From the NCBI GenBank assembly GCA_913057235.1, contig CAJXNI010000017.1, forward strand, positions 1-60,000: 60,000 bases of DNA. Direction: 5' to 3'. The stretch comes from an uncultured Bacteroidota bacterium. Its GTDB lineage: Bacteria; Bacteroidota; Bacteroidia; Flavobacteriales; Schleiferiaceae. The position numbers were made by a program, and so were the translations under genes. The notes under the pieces were generated by a model. That model worked only from the letters and a program-made list of their open reading frames with translations. It was not told the origin of the DNA and did no database searches. Positions 40,251 through 48,871 of this stretch are shown here, piece by piece (the first letter of the stretch is position 1; every line of letters begins with the position of its first letter).

Positions 40251-41315
40251 ATGAACTTGGAGATTACAGGAACCGGCAGCTACATACCTGAGACAAAAGT
40301 GGCAAACGCAGATTTTCTAGCGCATCATTTTTTTACCCCTAAAGAAGAAAGCATTGATTTGCCGGGTGAAGAAGTGGTAGAAAAATTTAAGGCCATTACG
40401 GGTATAGAGGAAAGACGTTATGCCCGCACCAACCAAATGGCTTCTGACCTGGGAGCTCAAGCTTCTAGGCAGGCGCTGGCCTCATCGGGCGTTGACCCAG
40501 AAACTTTAGACGGTATTATTGTAGCCCACAACTTTGGGGATATGACCCACAACGGAAGGCAAGTTGACATTTTACCCAGCTTGGCCACCCGCGTAAAGTA
40601 TCAGCTTAAAATTAAAAACCCCAATTGCATAGCTTTTGACATATTATACGGTTGCCCCGGATGGTTGCAAGGCCTCATAGTAGCTTACACCCATATTAAG
40701 GCCGGACAAGGCCAAAAGTATCTGATTGTGGGTACAGAAACTCTATCTCGAACTTTGGATCCACACGATAGAGACTCTATGATTTTTGCCGATGGAGCAG
40801 GGGCTTGCGTGGTAGAAGCGCGTGAAGACAAGGGTAACTCCGGGATTTTAAGTACGGCCAGCCAAACCTTTACAGAAGAGGAAGCTTTTTACCTTTTTTA
40901 CGGGGCCAGTAATAACCCTAAAGAAAAAGACCATAGGCGCTATATTAAGATGCATGGCTCCAAAATTTTTCAGTTTGCTTTAACCCACGTTCCGGCCGCT
41001 ATGCAAAAATGCCTGGACTCATCAGGGGTAGGCATAGATGAAGTAAAAAAAATATTGATTCACCAGGCCAATGAAAAAATGGATGAGGCTATTGTGAAGC
41101 GGTTTTACCGCTTGTATAAGAAGCCCGCACCTGAAAAGATTATGCCCATGAGCATTGGCTATTTAGGAAACAGTTCAGTGGCCACCGTACCTACTTTGTT
41201 AGATCAGCTTTTAAAAGGTCAGCTTAAAGGCCATAGCGTGCAAAAAGGAGACGTACTTTTGTTGGCCTCTGTAGGGGCTGGCATGAGTATAAATGCCGTT
41301 ACGTACCGGGTTTAG
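40251..41315 (+). CDS. 3-oxoacyl-ACP synthase III-like ketosynthase
   Basis: 354 residues from ATG 40251. The FabH/KAS III triad is present: Cys135 (LYGCPGWLQG), His271 (LIHQANEKM) and Asn307 (YLGNSSVATVPTLL). The N-terminal GTGSYIPETKV and the ITGIEERRYAR region are typical. It condenses an acyl-CoA starter with malonyl-ACP or a related partner in the cytoplasm. It may be an accessory enzyme rather than the main FabH because its length is above average and its neighbourhood holds no fab genes. Its stop overlaps the opposing sulfotransferase by 17 bases. Confidence 0.88.
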   Translation: MNLEITGTGSYIPETKVANADFLAHHFFTPKEESIDLPGEEVVEKFKAITGIEERRYARTNQMASDLGAQASRQALASSGVDPETLDGIIVAHNFGDMTHNGRQVDILPSLATRVKYQLKIKNPNCIAFDILYGCPGWLQGLIVAYTHIKAGQGQKYLIVGTETLSRTLDPHDRDSMIFADGAGACVVEAREDKGNSGILSTASQTFTEEEAFYLFYGASNNPKEKDHRRYIKMHGSKIFQFALTHVPAAMQKCLDSSGVGIDEVKKILIHQANEKMDEAIVKRFYRLYKKPAPEKIMPMSIGYLGNSSVATVPTLLDQLLKGQLKGHSVQKGDVLLLASVGAGMSINAVTYRV

Positions 41316-42675
41316 CCCTTAGCTTTAACCGCTCATAAATTTTTAAGGCCTTTGCCAACCGCTCAGTTTGCTTAGGTTCTTCAACCTTTCGCTTATTTGA
41401 GAATCCCTGGGCAATTTCACCCGAAAACTCCAATCCTATTTTTGAGGACAAGTTATCCAAGACGGCTGCTGGGTTTTGGCAAAGCTCATGGTAGTTTATA
41501 AAAACAGTGTTAGCATCCTCTATTTCAAGGGCTTTTTGATAATAATTTATCCAAACCTCCAGCCAATAATCGAGCGTGTCTTTTGGGGTAGCGGGTGGGG
41601 TGTGCCCCGAAAAGGCAAACCATTTGTGATTTTGACCAAATTCATGATGTCCCAGCCAATTCATGTACTCTAAGACAAAAGGGTCTTGGCTTTGCAATTG
41701 GCTGTAACGCTTATGCATGGCCAATAGCGAAGCGGCCTGATACAAGGGATGCCTAAAAAGCAAAGCAAATAGAAAATTGGGAAAAGCTTTGCGTACTGAG
41801 CGGTAGCGCAGCAAAAAATTATTGTTTTTAGCCAAATACAATTGGTTGGGCCCGGCAATTAAACGTTGATACCGGGCATACAGTGCGCACTCTTTGGGCG
41901 AGAGATGGTGCTCTTTTAAAGTGCTTTTGCCCAGGTAGGCATCATTTAAAAGGGCCTTAAAAAAATATTCTTCCAGTGCCTCGCTAGACTGGTAACTAAT
42001 TTGAATACCGTCTTTATGGCTGCGCTCTTTCACTTTTTTAGAAGAAGGTTTGTACCACTTTTGCCAGGTTCTGGGGCTCAATAAAAAAGGCATTTGGGCA
42101 TAGCTTAAGCTGGTGAAGCATGGCTCCTGAACCAACAAATTCATAAGGCTGGTGGTGCCAGCCCGGGCCAGGCCTGAAACAATAACAAATGGTTGTTGCG
42201 GGTTTACTGGCTGGGGCGCGTGCTTCTTAAGCTCCCACTTTAAAAGCCTGAGCCCCAAATAGTAGTGGTTTAAAATGAGACGGTGCAGCAACTGAGCCAA
42301 CTCAGAGTACCCTGAAGCTTTTTGGGGCAATGGAATAAAAAAGGGCACGGAGGCTCCGGCCGAAACGGCCAGCCCCCAGTACAGCGCATTATATACATCG
42401 GGCTTGACCCAGCCCAAAGTGCCTTTAAGCAATAGAGGAATGTAAAGAATACCCGCAGCTGTTACCAGCAGCAGCATTATCAACAAGAGCCAAATTAACA
42501 GCCCGGTGGCGCTCTTTTGCAAACTTTGCAGTTTGGCTTCATCCTCTTCAGGGCTTAAAATGCTGTTAAGCGTGGCTAAGGTATGTTGTGCCAGTTGGTA
42601 AAAAGGCTTGCGGACAACTCGCAAAAACCAAACGGCTAAAAATCCGCTGGCAAGCGTAAGGCCGTAAAAAATCAT
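41299..42675 (-). CDS. Membrane-anchored sulfotransferase
   Basis: 458 residues. An N-terminal hydrophobic region (helices about 3-20, 57-80 and 97-116) precedes the cytoplasm-type catalytic domain. The PAPS-binding loop is VIVSGLARAGTTSLMNLL (about 164-181) and the 3'-phosphate region is FLFALLFRHPLYQAASLL (about 301-318). The ATG start at 42675 overlaps the stop of the 46-residue gene (ATGA), and the final part overlaps the ketosynthase gene end by 17 bases on the other strand. It would sulfate a lipid, glycan or protein at the membrane. It forms a three-gene cassette with the arylsulfotransferase-like gene. Confidence 0.9.
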   Translation of the reverse strand: MIFYGLTLASGFLAVWFLRVVRKPFYQLAQHTLATLNSILSPEEDEAKLQSLQKSATGLLIWLLLIMLLLVTAAGILYIPLLLKGTLGWVKPDVYNALYWGLAVSAGASVPFFIPLPQKASGYSELAQLLHRLILNHYYLGLRLLKWELKKHAPQPVNPQQPFVIVSGLARAGTTSLMNLLVQEPCFTSLSYAQMPFLLSPRTWQKWYKPSSKKVKERSHKDGIQISYQSSEALEEYFFKALLNDAYLGKSTLKEHHLSPKECALYARYQRLIAGPNQLYLAKNNNFLLRYRSVRKAFPNFLFALLFRHPLYQAASLLAMHKRYSQLQSQDPFVLEYMNWLGHHEFGQNHKWFAFSGHTPPATPKDTLDYWLEVWINYYQKALEIEDANTVFINYHELCQNPAAVLDNLSSKIGLEFSGEIAQGFSNKRKVEEPKQTERLAKALKIYERLKLRAKPGT

Positions 42676-42812
42676 TTTTTGTTTTTAAACAGGCTTTTCA
42701 CCTTAAGCCAAATTATGTAGCCAAAGGCAAAAAGCACCAATGCGGCAATGGCAAAGATGAGTATAAGCGTGCCTGCCCCCATGCCAGGGCCTATGTAAAG
42801 TAGCTGCGTCAT
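42672..42812 (-). CDS. 46-residue membrane protein in the sulfotransferase cassette
   Basis: The ATG at 42812 overlaps the TGA of the upstream gene, and its TGA at 42672-42674 overlaps the next ATG, giving ATGA junctions on both sides. The product begins MTQLLYIGPGMGAGTLILIF, has a single long hydrophobic helix (about 12-36) and ends in a basic tail (LKVKSLFKNKK). The double overlap, with correct strand and frame, is strong evidence that it is translated. It may tether or assemble the two flanking enzymes at the membrane. No homologue is known to me. Confidence 0.85.
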   Translation of the reverse strand: MTQLLYIGPGMGAGTLILIFAIAALVLFAFGYIIWLKVKSLFKNKK

Positions 42813-44101
42813 GGTTTGTAGTTATGTAAAATTCGGGTCCAGTTCGGCAGGTGGTGATGCCCTGCGTGTTGTGAGGGTAAAGCATTTTTGTAGACCACCT
42901 CTTGGTTTTTTAAAACCCACAAAATACCACTGTTTTGCTCTTCCACAAAAAGCAGGCTATCATTAAGCATTTCGCTCATGCCCTCTGTGTAGGTATAAAT
43001 TTGGTTTTCACCGAAGGCCTCCTTGTATAAATAGGAATACCGTTGGTTTTTAAGGTCATAGGTTATTACGTTAGAGTGAAAGTTTCCCGCTTCCAAGCGT
43101 TCTGGAGAAACCAAATAGCTAAAAGAGCGGTCTACCCACAGTGTGTGCGCGTTGTTATTGAAAAAGTAAATAACACTGTCGTTTAAAAAATCTACGTCAT
43201 GCTGGCTGTAAAACATCCCTTCTAAAACCTGCAGCACTTTATTGGTCTCGGGCCGATAGTGCAGTATAGCAGACAAGTTCCGGAAGCTTAAGAATAAATC
43301 GCCCTCTTGGTAGTAAGGGGTGGTTTTTAAGGCGGGCTGAACATCATTCAGGTGAATGGGGTCATCTCCTTTATCTGATTTTAACAGCAAATTGCTCAGC
43401 CCGTTTTCCTTTAAAATTTCAGTGATGGATTTATGAAAAAGCACCTCACCTGTTTCAGCGTGAAGTCTGGAAATGGTATTGTCTATAAAAAATATTTCGC
43501 GGCTGTCTAGCTCATAGCGCCCCTTGAAAATGATGAAAGAGCTGTCTTTTTCCCGGGTGTAACTACAGGCCCAAATATGTCCGGCACTATCTACATTTAA
43601 ACTGTGATGATGGGCAATTTGGTCTTGCTTCCAAAGCACATTTCCGGCAGAGTCTAGCTTTGTTAATCCCGTTTTGCCGTTGTAGGAGAAACAAAGGCTT
43701 TTGTTTGGTAACAACAGGGGATCCATGATACGGTCATGTGCCTCAAAAGGATTGGCAATTTTCCATTGGTGAAATACGGAGTCACTGGCTAAATCGCGAA
43801 TTTCTACGGTGCGCTCTTTCTTTTTACTGGTGTAGGAAATGAGGGCATATAGGGGTTCTTCCAGTTTATTTACTCTTTCAAAGTCCTGGGGGGTGGGTAC
43901 AAAAGTGCGGGGCAGCGTTTTCACCTCTTCTACTGACTCTTCAAAAAGGTCTAAAAAACTCACGTAGGTATCCAGGTAATAGTTTACGCGATCACCAAAA
44001 GGGCTGCGTCCTAAAGTAACTTCTTTTATAACCCAACCAAAAACAGAAAAGGTAAAAAGTAAGATAACCACTATTGAGAAATAAGTAAGCAGCTTTTTCA
44101 T
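42809..44101 (-). CDS. Arylsulfotransferase (ASST)-like beta-propeller protein
   Basis: 430 residues. One N-terminal membrane helix (about 7-28) leaves the rest outside the cytoplasm. The chain shows repeated propeller strands and the ASST-family segment IAHHHSLNVDSAGHIWACSY, plus a later HDVDFLNDSVIYFFNNN and HHHLPNWTRILH. ASST enzymes transfer sulfate from phenolic donors without PAPS. Catalytic roles of individual histidines here are inference. It starts a cassette of three overlapping genes with a PAPS-type sulfotransferase. A -7-like box lies upstream at 44118-44125. Confidence 0.8.
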   Translation of the reverse strand: MKKLLTYFSIVVILLFTFSVFGWVIKEVTLGRSPFGDRVNYYLDTYVSFLDLFEESVEEVKTLPRTFVPTPQDFERVNKLEEPLYALISYTSKKKERTVEIRDLASDSVFHQWKIANPFEAHDRIMDPLLLPNKSLCFSYNGKTGLTKLDSAGNVLWKQDQIAHHHSLNVDSAGHIWACSYTREKDSSFIIFKGRYELDSREIFFIDNTISRLHAETGEVLFHKSITEILKENGLSNLLLKSDKGDDPIHLNDVQPALKTTPYYQEGDLFLSFRNLSAILHYRPETNKVLQVLEGMFYSQHDVDFLNDSVIYFFNNNAHTLWVDRSFSYLVSPERLEAGNFHSNVITYDLKNQRYSYLYKEAFGENQIYTYTEGMSEMLNDSLLFVEEQNSGILWVLKNQEVVYKNALPSQHAGHHHLPNWTRILHNYKP

Positions 44102-44426
44102 GCGCTCTAAAAAACGGCAAAGATAAAATTCCGGTAAGGAATGCTTTATAAGCGTAAATGAGGTTTAGGTCTCACTTGCCAGGCCTCTGCTGCTCTTACC
44201 CATTTGCGGCACGGCTGCTTTTCCAGGAATGGCGCTTAAAACCATACATCCATGAATATTTTGCCAACATTTACTCCCAGGGTATGGGCCAGGAAGAATT
44301 TCAATCAAACAGATTTCTCCTGTTGCTAAATGTCAGTCACTCCCCAATAAGAACGGTTTCTTAAAAGTCCTTTTTACAGCTCAGCCTATCCACTTACCTT
44401 AGCTGCTCTGTTCTAAAAATTAAAGC
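44102..44426. other. 325-bp divergent intergenic region
   Basis: Separates the leftward arylsulfotransferase-like gene from the rightward paaZ. Apart from the -7 box at 44118-44125 nothing firm was recognised. A 68-codon open frame (44158-44364) has no family resemblance and no start context, and is not called. Confidence 0.5.
44118..44125 (-). promoter_or_regulatory. Probable -7 box for the arylsulfotransferase cassette
   Basis: TATCTTTG on the minus strand, same octamer as before paaA, 17 bases before the ATG at 44101. No -33 TTG at the right spacing was found. Confidence 0.45.
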
Positions 44427-46475
44427 ATGCAGTATATACAGAATTACGTTTTGGGTAAATGGGTAAACGGTGAAGGCGAAGAACTCATAGCCAAAGACGC
44501 TATTACCGGAGAAGATATTGGCATTGTTTCCAGTCAGGGCTTAGATTACCGGGCTATTTTAGAGTACGGCCGTAAAACGGGTGGCCCTGCCCTGCGTAAA
44601 ATGACCTTTATTGAAAGGGGTCTAATGCTCAAAAAACTGGCCCTGCACCTGGTAGAGATTAAAGATCAGTTTTACGAAACCAGCTTTAAAACCGGGGCCA
44701 CCAAAATTGACAGTTGGGTGGATATTGAAGGGGGGTTTGGAAACCTATTTGCCAATGCATCTTTGCGCAGGCAGTTCCCAGACCTTCCCTACTACGTAGA
44801 CGGGCAACACGCACCACTCTCTAAAAACGGCACGTTTATAGGTCACCACATTATGGTACCCAAACGGGGCGTAGCCGTGCACATCAACGCCTTCAACTTT
44901 CCCGTTTGGGGCATGCTGGAAAAAATTGCCGTGAATCTTATGGCTGGGGTACCGGCCGTAGTAAAGCCCTCTGAGTACACCTCTTTTCTTACTGAGCACG
45001 TGGTGCGTGAAATCATTAAATCGGAGATTTTACCAGAAGGCGCCCTGCAATTGGTTACAGGCTTAGGCCGAGGTATTTTAGACCACGTGACCACCGGAGA
45101 TACCGTAACCTTTACCGGTAGTGCGGCTACCGGCAAGAAGCTTCAAAGCTTACCCCATATTATTGAACGCTCTGTAACTTTTAACCTGGAGGCAGACTCG
45201 CTCAATGCAGCCGTGCTTGGTCCTGATGTAGAACCGGGTATGCCTGAGTTTGACATTTTTATAAAGGAAGTTCAACGCGAAATTACCACCAAGGCCGGCC
45301 AAAAATGTACTGCGGTACGCAGGATTTTAGTGCCTGAAGAAAAAATGGATGCCGTGCAGGAGGCCCTAACTGCCCGTCTGGCAAAAACCACCATTGGAAA
45401 CCCGCGCAGTAAAGAGGTGCGCATGGGTTCCTTGGCCTCCACTATTCAGGTTGAGCGTCTTATGGAAAATGTAGAGCGCCTCAAAAAGTCGCAAGAAGTG
45501 GTGTATGGCGATTTACGTGACTACCCGGTGGTAGACGCTGACCGCGACAAAGGCGCCTTTGTTTCGCCCATCCTCTTCCGCAATAGCGACCCCTTTAAAA
45601 ACACCGATGTGCACGAGGTGGAATGCTTTGGCCCCGTTAGTAGTCTTTTACCCTACAAAGATTTGGCGCAAGCCGTTGAGATTGCCAATATGGGTAAAGG
45701 TTCCCTGGTTTCAACCATAGTTACAGCAGATGATAAAATAGGGCGTGAGTTTGTAGTGGAAGCCGCTCACATGCACGGCCGTATTCAAGTGCTTAACGCC
45801 AAGAGTGCCAAAGAAAGCACCGGCCATGGTTCGCCCATGCCTTTGCTCACCCACGGTGGCCCAGGCCGTGCCGGAGGCGGTGAAGAAATGGGCGGCAAGC
45901 GCGGTATTTTACACTATTTGCAACGCACCGCCATTCAGGGTCACCCCGATAGCATTATGGAAATAACGCAGGTATACCAGCCGGGTGCCCATCGCCCTGA
46001 GGCAGAAAAACACCTCTTTCGTCAACACTTTGAAGAGCTTAAAGTGGGCGATACCGTGTACACCCACAAACACACCGTTACCGATGCCGATATTGCCAGC
46101 TTTGCGCAGGTAAGTGGTGATAATTTTTACGCCCACGTAGACGAAACTTCGCTAGACGGAACCATTTTTGAAGGCAAGGTGGCCCATGGCTACTACATCC
46201 TCAGCAAAGCGGCCGGCATGTTTGTAGACCCTAAAAAAGGGCCGGTGCTGCTCAACTACGGCATTGACGAATGCCGCTTTACCAAACCCGTGTACCCAGG
46301 CATGACCATTGGCGTGAAATTTACCGTAAAAGAGAAAATCAACCAAGAGAAAAAGAGCGAAGACGATATTGCCAAGGGAATTGTGAAGTTCAATGTTGAT
46401 GTTTATGATGAGGAGAATGAAACGGTAGCTCTGGCCACCATTCTTACCATGGTGAAAAAATTAGATCAGGGCTAG
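44427..46475 (+). CDS. paaZ: PaaZ, bifunctional oxepin-CoA hydrolase / 3-oxo-5,6-dehydrosuberyl-CoA semialdehyde dehydrogenase
   Basis: 682 residues, full length. The N-terminal aldehyde dehydrogenase domain (about 1-520) has Glu255 (NLEADSLN) and nucleophile Cys294 ([10 protein letters not shown]), matching the expected spacing. The C-terminal MaoC-type hydratase domain (about 535-682) shows [14 protein letters not shown] and [13 protein letters not shown]. The protein opens the oxepin ring and oxidises the resulting aldehyde. It lies about 20 kb from the main paa block and starts a rightward group that includes a second enoyl-CoA hydratase. Confidence 0.96.
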   Translation: MQYIQNYVLGKWVNGEGEELIAKDAITGEDIGIVSSQGLDYRAILEYGRKTGGPALRKMTFIERGLMLKKLALHLVEIKDQFYETSFKTGATKIDSWVDIEGGFGNLFANASLRRQFPDLPYYVDGQHAPLSKNGTFIGHHIMVPKRGVAVHINAFNFPVWGMLEKIAVNLMAGVPAVVKPSEYTSFLTEHVVREIIKSEILPEGALQLVTGLGRGILDHVTTGDTVTFTGSAATGKKLQSLPHIIERSVTFNLEADSLNAAVLGPDVEPGMPEFDIFIKEVQREITTKAGQKCTAVRRILVPEEKMDAVQEALTARLAKTTIGNPRSKEVRMGSLASTIQVERLMENVERLKKSQEVVYGDLRDYPVVDADRDKGAFVSPILFRNSDPFKNTDVHEVECFGPVSSLLPYKDLAQAVEIANMGKGSLVSTIVTADDKIGREFVVEAAHMHGRIQVLNAKSAKESTGHGSPMPLLTHGGPGRAGGGEEMGGKRGILHYLQRTAIQGHPDSIMEITQVYQPGAHRPEAEKHLFRQHFEELKVGDTVYTHKHTVTDADIASFAQVSGDNFYAHVDETSLDGTIFEGKVAHGYYILSKAAGMFVDPKKGPVLLNYGIDECRFTKPVYPGMTIGVKFTVKEKINQEKKSEDDIAKGIVKFNVDVYDEENETVALATILTMVKKLDQG

Positions 46476-46478
46476 GTT

Positions 46479-46557
46479 GGCTTCGGCTCCGCTCAGCCAC
46501 CTTGGTTATTGCTTGACTTTTTACTACTCTAGGTCATTGAGCGAAGCCGAAGTAAGC
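46479..46557. repeat. REP-like inverted repeat after paaZ
   Basis: GGCTTCGGCTCCGCTCA (about 46479-46495) is mirrored by TGAGCGAAGCCGAAG (46538-46552) across about 42 bases. It is similar in character to the repeat at 16788-16865 and both lie directly after paa genes. Confidence 0.55.
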
Positions 46558-46598
46558 CATATAAAACACAAAACCTTAAAAAACGGGTTCAAACAAAA

Positions 46599-46946
46599 AT
46601 GCAAACGCACTGGAAAAATGCGGCACCCCAGCCACCCTTTTATGCGGTAGTCTTTGTCTCCATTAAAAGAGAAGACTTAGAAGGATACCAAGCCATGGAT
46701 GAGCTCATGATGACCGAAGCTCAAAAACAACCAGGCTACCTGGGCTATAGCTCGGCTGGGCAAGGGAAGGGAGGCATTTTTATAAGCTATTGGCAAGACC
46801 AAAATTGTATAGAAAACTGGCGGCAGCATGCCGGGCATATGCAGGCTAAGGGCCAGGCTACCCGCTGGTACCAGTATTTTCACACGCTAATTTGTGAGGT
46901 TAAAAGCCATCGCGAGTTTTTAAGTGAAAGTAAATTCTTAGGTTAG
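46599..46946 (+). CDS. ABM-domain (antibiotic-biosynthesis monooxygenase-like) protein
   Basis: 115 residues. The single ferredoxin-like domain (about 14-105) has the family's features: AVVFVSIKREDLEGYQAMDELMMTEAQKQPGYLGYSSA, then ISYWQDQNCIENWRQHAGHMQAKGQ with a conserved WR.H region. Members include small monooxygenases and stress-response proteins. It sits just after paaZ and 4 bases before the CBS-domain gene, so may be cotranscribed. A role in phenylacetate breakdown is possible but unsupported. Confidence 0.82.
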   Translation: MQTHWKNAAPQPPFYAVVFVSIKREDLEGYQAMDELMMTEAQKQPGYLGYSSAGQGKGGIFISYWQDQNCIENWRQHAGHMQAKGQATRWYQYFHTLICEVKSHREFLSESKFLG

Positions 46947-46950
46947 GCGC

Positions 46951-48006
46951 ATGGCTCTTTTGATTTTTTACCTCCTTTTGGCCTTGGTCGTCTCCTTTTT
47001 ATGCTCAGTGTTAGAGGCGGTATTGTTAAGCGTTACTCCCAGCTTTATTCAAGCTAAACTGGCCGAAGAAAAAAAATGGGCTCAGCGCCTCTTTCAATTT
47101 AAAAAAGACATTGACCGTCCCTTGGCGGCCATTCTCAGCCTCAACACCATTTCGCACACGGTTGGCGCAGCCGGGGTAGGCGCGCAGGCGGGGCTGGTGT
47201 TTAGTAATGTGTCAGTAGGCATAATTTCAGGCATACTTACCCTTTTAATTCTGGTTATTTCAGAGCTCATTCCAAAAACCATTGGGGCCAGTTATTGGAA
47301 GAGCCTGGCCCGCTTTACCACGCAAACCCTGGTTGTTCTCAATGTGCTCATGTATCCCTTAGTACTCTTGGCTCAAATTGTAACCAAAGTATTTAAACAA
47401 GAAGGGGAGCCATCAGTAGAGCGTAGTGAGGTGGTGGCTTTGGCCGATATTGGTTTGAAAGAAGGCGTGTTTTCTAAAGAAGAAGCCCTGATTCTTAAGA
47501 ATCTGATAAGCATGCGTTCCCTTACCGTGCGCGATGTGATGACCCCCCGCATGGTTATGGTAGCCGCCCATGAAGACCTTACTGTGCAGGCCTTTTTTGA
47601 AGCCGAAGAGTTTTACCGCTTTACGCGGATTCCGCTGTACGGTCAAAATAAAGACGACATTACCGGCTTTGTGCACAAACACGATATACTTTCAGAAATA
47701 GGCGCACAGCGTAAAGACACAAAACTTAAATCGCTGAAAAGAGAATTAGCCGTAGTACCAGATGTGCAAAACCTTTACACGCTCTACAGCTTTCTTACCC
47801 AAAACAACCATCACCTGGCCTTGGTAGTAGAAGAGTTTGGCGGTACAGCCGGACTCATTACTATGGAAGACGTGCTGGAAACGCTCTTAGGAATGGAAAT
47901 TATAGATGAGTTTGATAATAAGGAAGACCTTAGGGCCTACGCCCGTAACCGCTGGAAACAAAGAGCCCAACGCCTGGGAATTAGCCTGGGGGGAAAATCC
48001 TCCTGA
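46951..48006 (+). CDS. CNNM/HlyC-type DUF21-CBS membrane protein
   Basis: 351 residues. Membrane helices occupy about 1-25, 55-75, 85-105 and 118-140, forming the DUF21 region, including LSLNTISHTVGAAGVGAQAG and LILVISELIPKTIGASYWK. A tandem CBS pair follows (about 195-310), with VRDVMTPRMVMVAA and VVEEFGGTAGLITMEDVLETLLG, then a short tail. The CorC_HlyC C-terminal domain is missing. Such proteins are linked to Mg2+/Co2+ efflux or regulation; it is not part of the paa pathway. Confidence 0.88.
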   Translation: MALLIFYLLLALVVSFLCSVLEAVLLSVTPSFIQAKLAEEKKWAQRLFQFKKDIDRPLAAILSLNTISHTVGAAGVGAQAGLVFSNVSVGIISGILTLLILVISELIPKTIGASYWKSLARFTTQTLVVLNVLMYPLVLLAQIVTKVFKQEGEPSVERSEVVALADIGLKEGVFSKEEALILKNLISMRSLTVRDVMTPRMVMVAAHEDLTVQAFFEAEEFYRFTRIPLYGQNKDDITGFVHKHDILSEIGAQRKDTKLKSLKRELAVVPDVQNLYTLYSFLTQNNHHLALVVEEFGGTAGLITMEDVLETLLGMEIIDEFDNKEDLRAYARNRWKQRAQRLGISLGGKSS

Positions 48007-48080
48007 AAACCACTAATTTCTGCTCAAAGTACTTAGCCTGATTGGGTTAGAACTGCTAAGTTTACCGAAAATTTAGCTAA

Positions 48081-48854
48081 ATGTCAGATGCGCTTACTCA
48101 GGGCCACATTCAAACACAAGTAAAAGACGGCCTGGCCACCGTTGAGTTTTTTCACCCATTAAGCAACTCTTTGCCAAGCCGGCTACTCTCAGAGCTGGCC
48201 CAAGCCATTACCAAGGCCGGCCAAGATAATGCGGTAAAAGTAATCTTGCTAAAATCGGCCGGTGAGCGGGCCTTTTGTGCCGGGGCTTCTTTTGATGAGC
48301 TTATCTCCATTCAAAATTTAGACGAAGGCAAAAAGTTTTTCAGTGGTTTTGCCAATGTAATTAATGCCATGCGCAAATGCCCCAAGTTCATTGTGGGCCG
48401 TGTGCACGGTAAAGCCGTTGGCGGAGCGGTAGGTTTGGCTTCTTCAGTAGATTACTGTTTTGCCACCCAATATGCCTCCGTTAAGCTTTCAGAATTGGCC
48501 ATTGGCATTGGCCCCTTTGTGGTAGGCCCGGCCGTAGAACGTAAAATTGGGCTGAGCGGGATGAGCGAATTGGCCATAAACGCTACTGAGTGGCGTAGTG
48601 CCCAATGGGCCCACCAACGCGGCATTTACTATCACTTGCACGATACTGTGGAAGAGATGGATGAAGCCATTGCTCAACTCATTCACCGGCTCAGAGGCTT
48701 TAACCCAGAAGCCATGCAACACCTTAAAAAAGTATTTTGGCGCGGCACTGAAAACTGGGACGAGCTTTTGGCAGAAAGGGCCGCACTCAGTGGAGAACTG
48801 GTGCTTTCAGAATTTACCCGTAATGCGATTAACGCCTTTAAAAACAAGGAATAA
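48081..48854 (+). CDS. Enoyl-CoA hydratase/isomerase, PaaF-like
   Basis: 257 residues. Crotonase marks are AFCAGASFDEL (CoA site), GRVHGKAVGGAVGLASSVDYCFA (oxyanion hole) and KLSELAIGIGPFVVGPAVE. Glutamates in SELAIG and GMSELAIN occupy the positions of the two catalytic glutamates of crotonase, so hydratase activity is plausible. Position after paaZ suggests it hydrates 2,3-dehydroadipyl-CoA (the PaaF role), but the family is broad and the symbol is therefore left blank. The DUF3078 gene follows 17 bases later. Confidence 0.85.
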   Translation: MSDALTQGHIQTQVKDGLATVEFFHPLSNSLPSRLLSELAQAITKAGQDNAVKVILLKSAGERAFCAGASFDELISIQNLDEGKKFFSGFANVINAMRKCPKFIVGRVHGKAVGGAVGLASSVDYCFATQYASVKLSELAIGIGPFVVGPAVERKIGLSGMSELAINATEWRSAQWAHQRGIYYHLHDTVEEMDEAIAQLIHRLRGFNPEAMQHLKKVFWRGTENWDELLAERAALSGELVLSEFTRNAINAFKNKE

Positions 48855-48871
48855 ACCAACATAGCAAGCAA

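Noticed and set aside
44158-44364. 68-codon rightward open frame before paaZ
   Set aside because: No family resemblance, no hydrophobic or structural pattern and no upstream start context.
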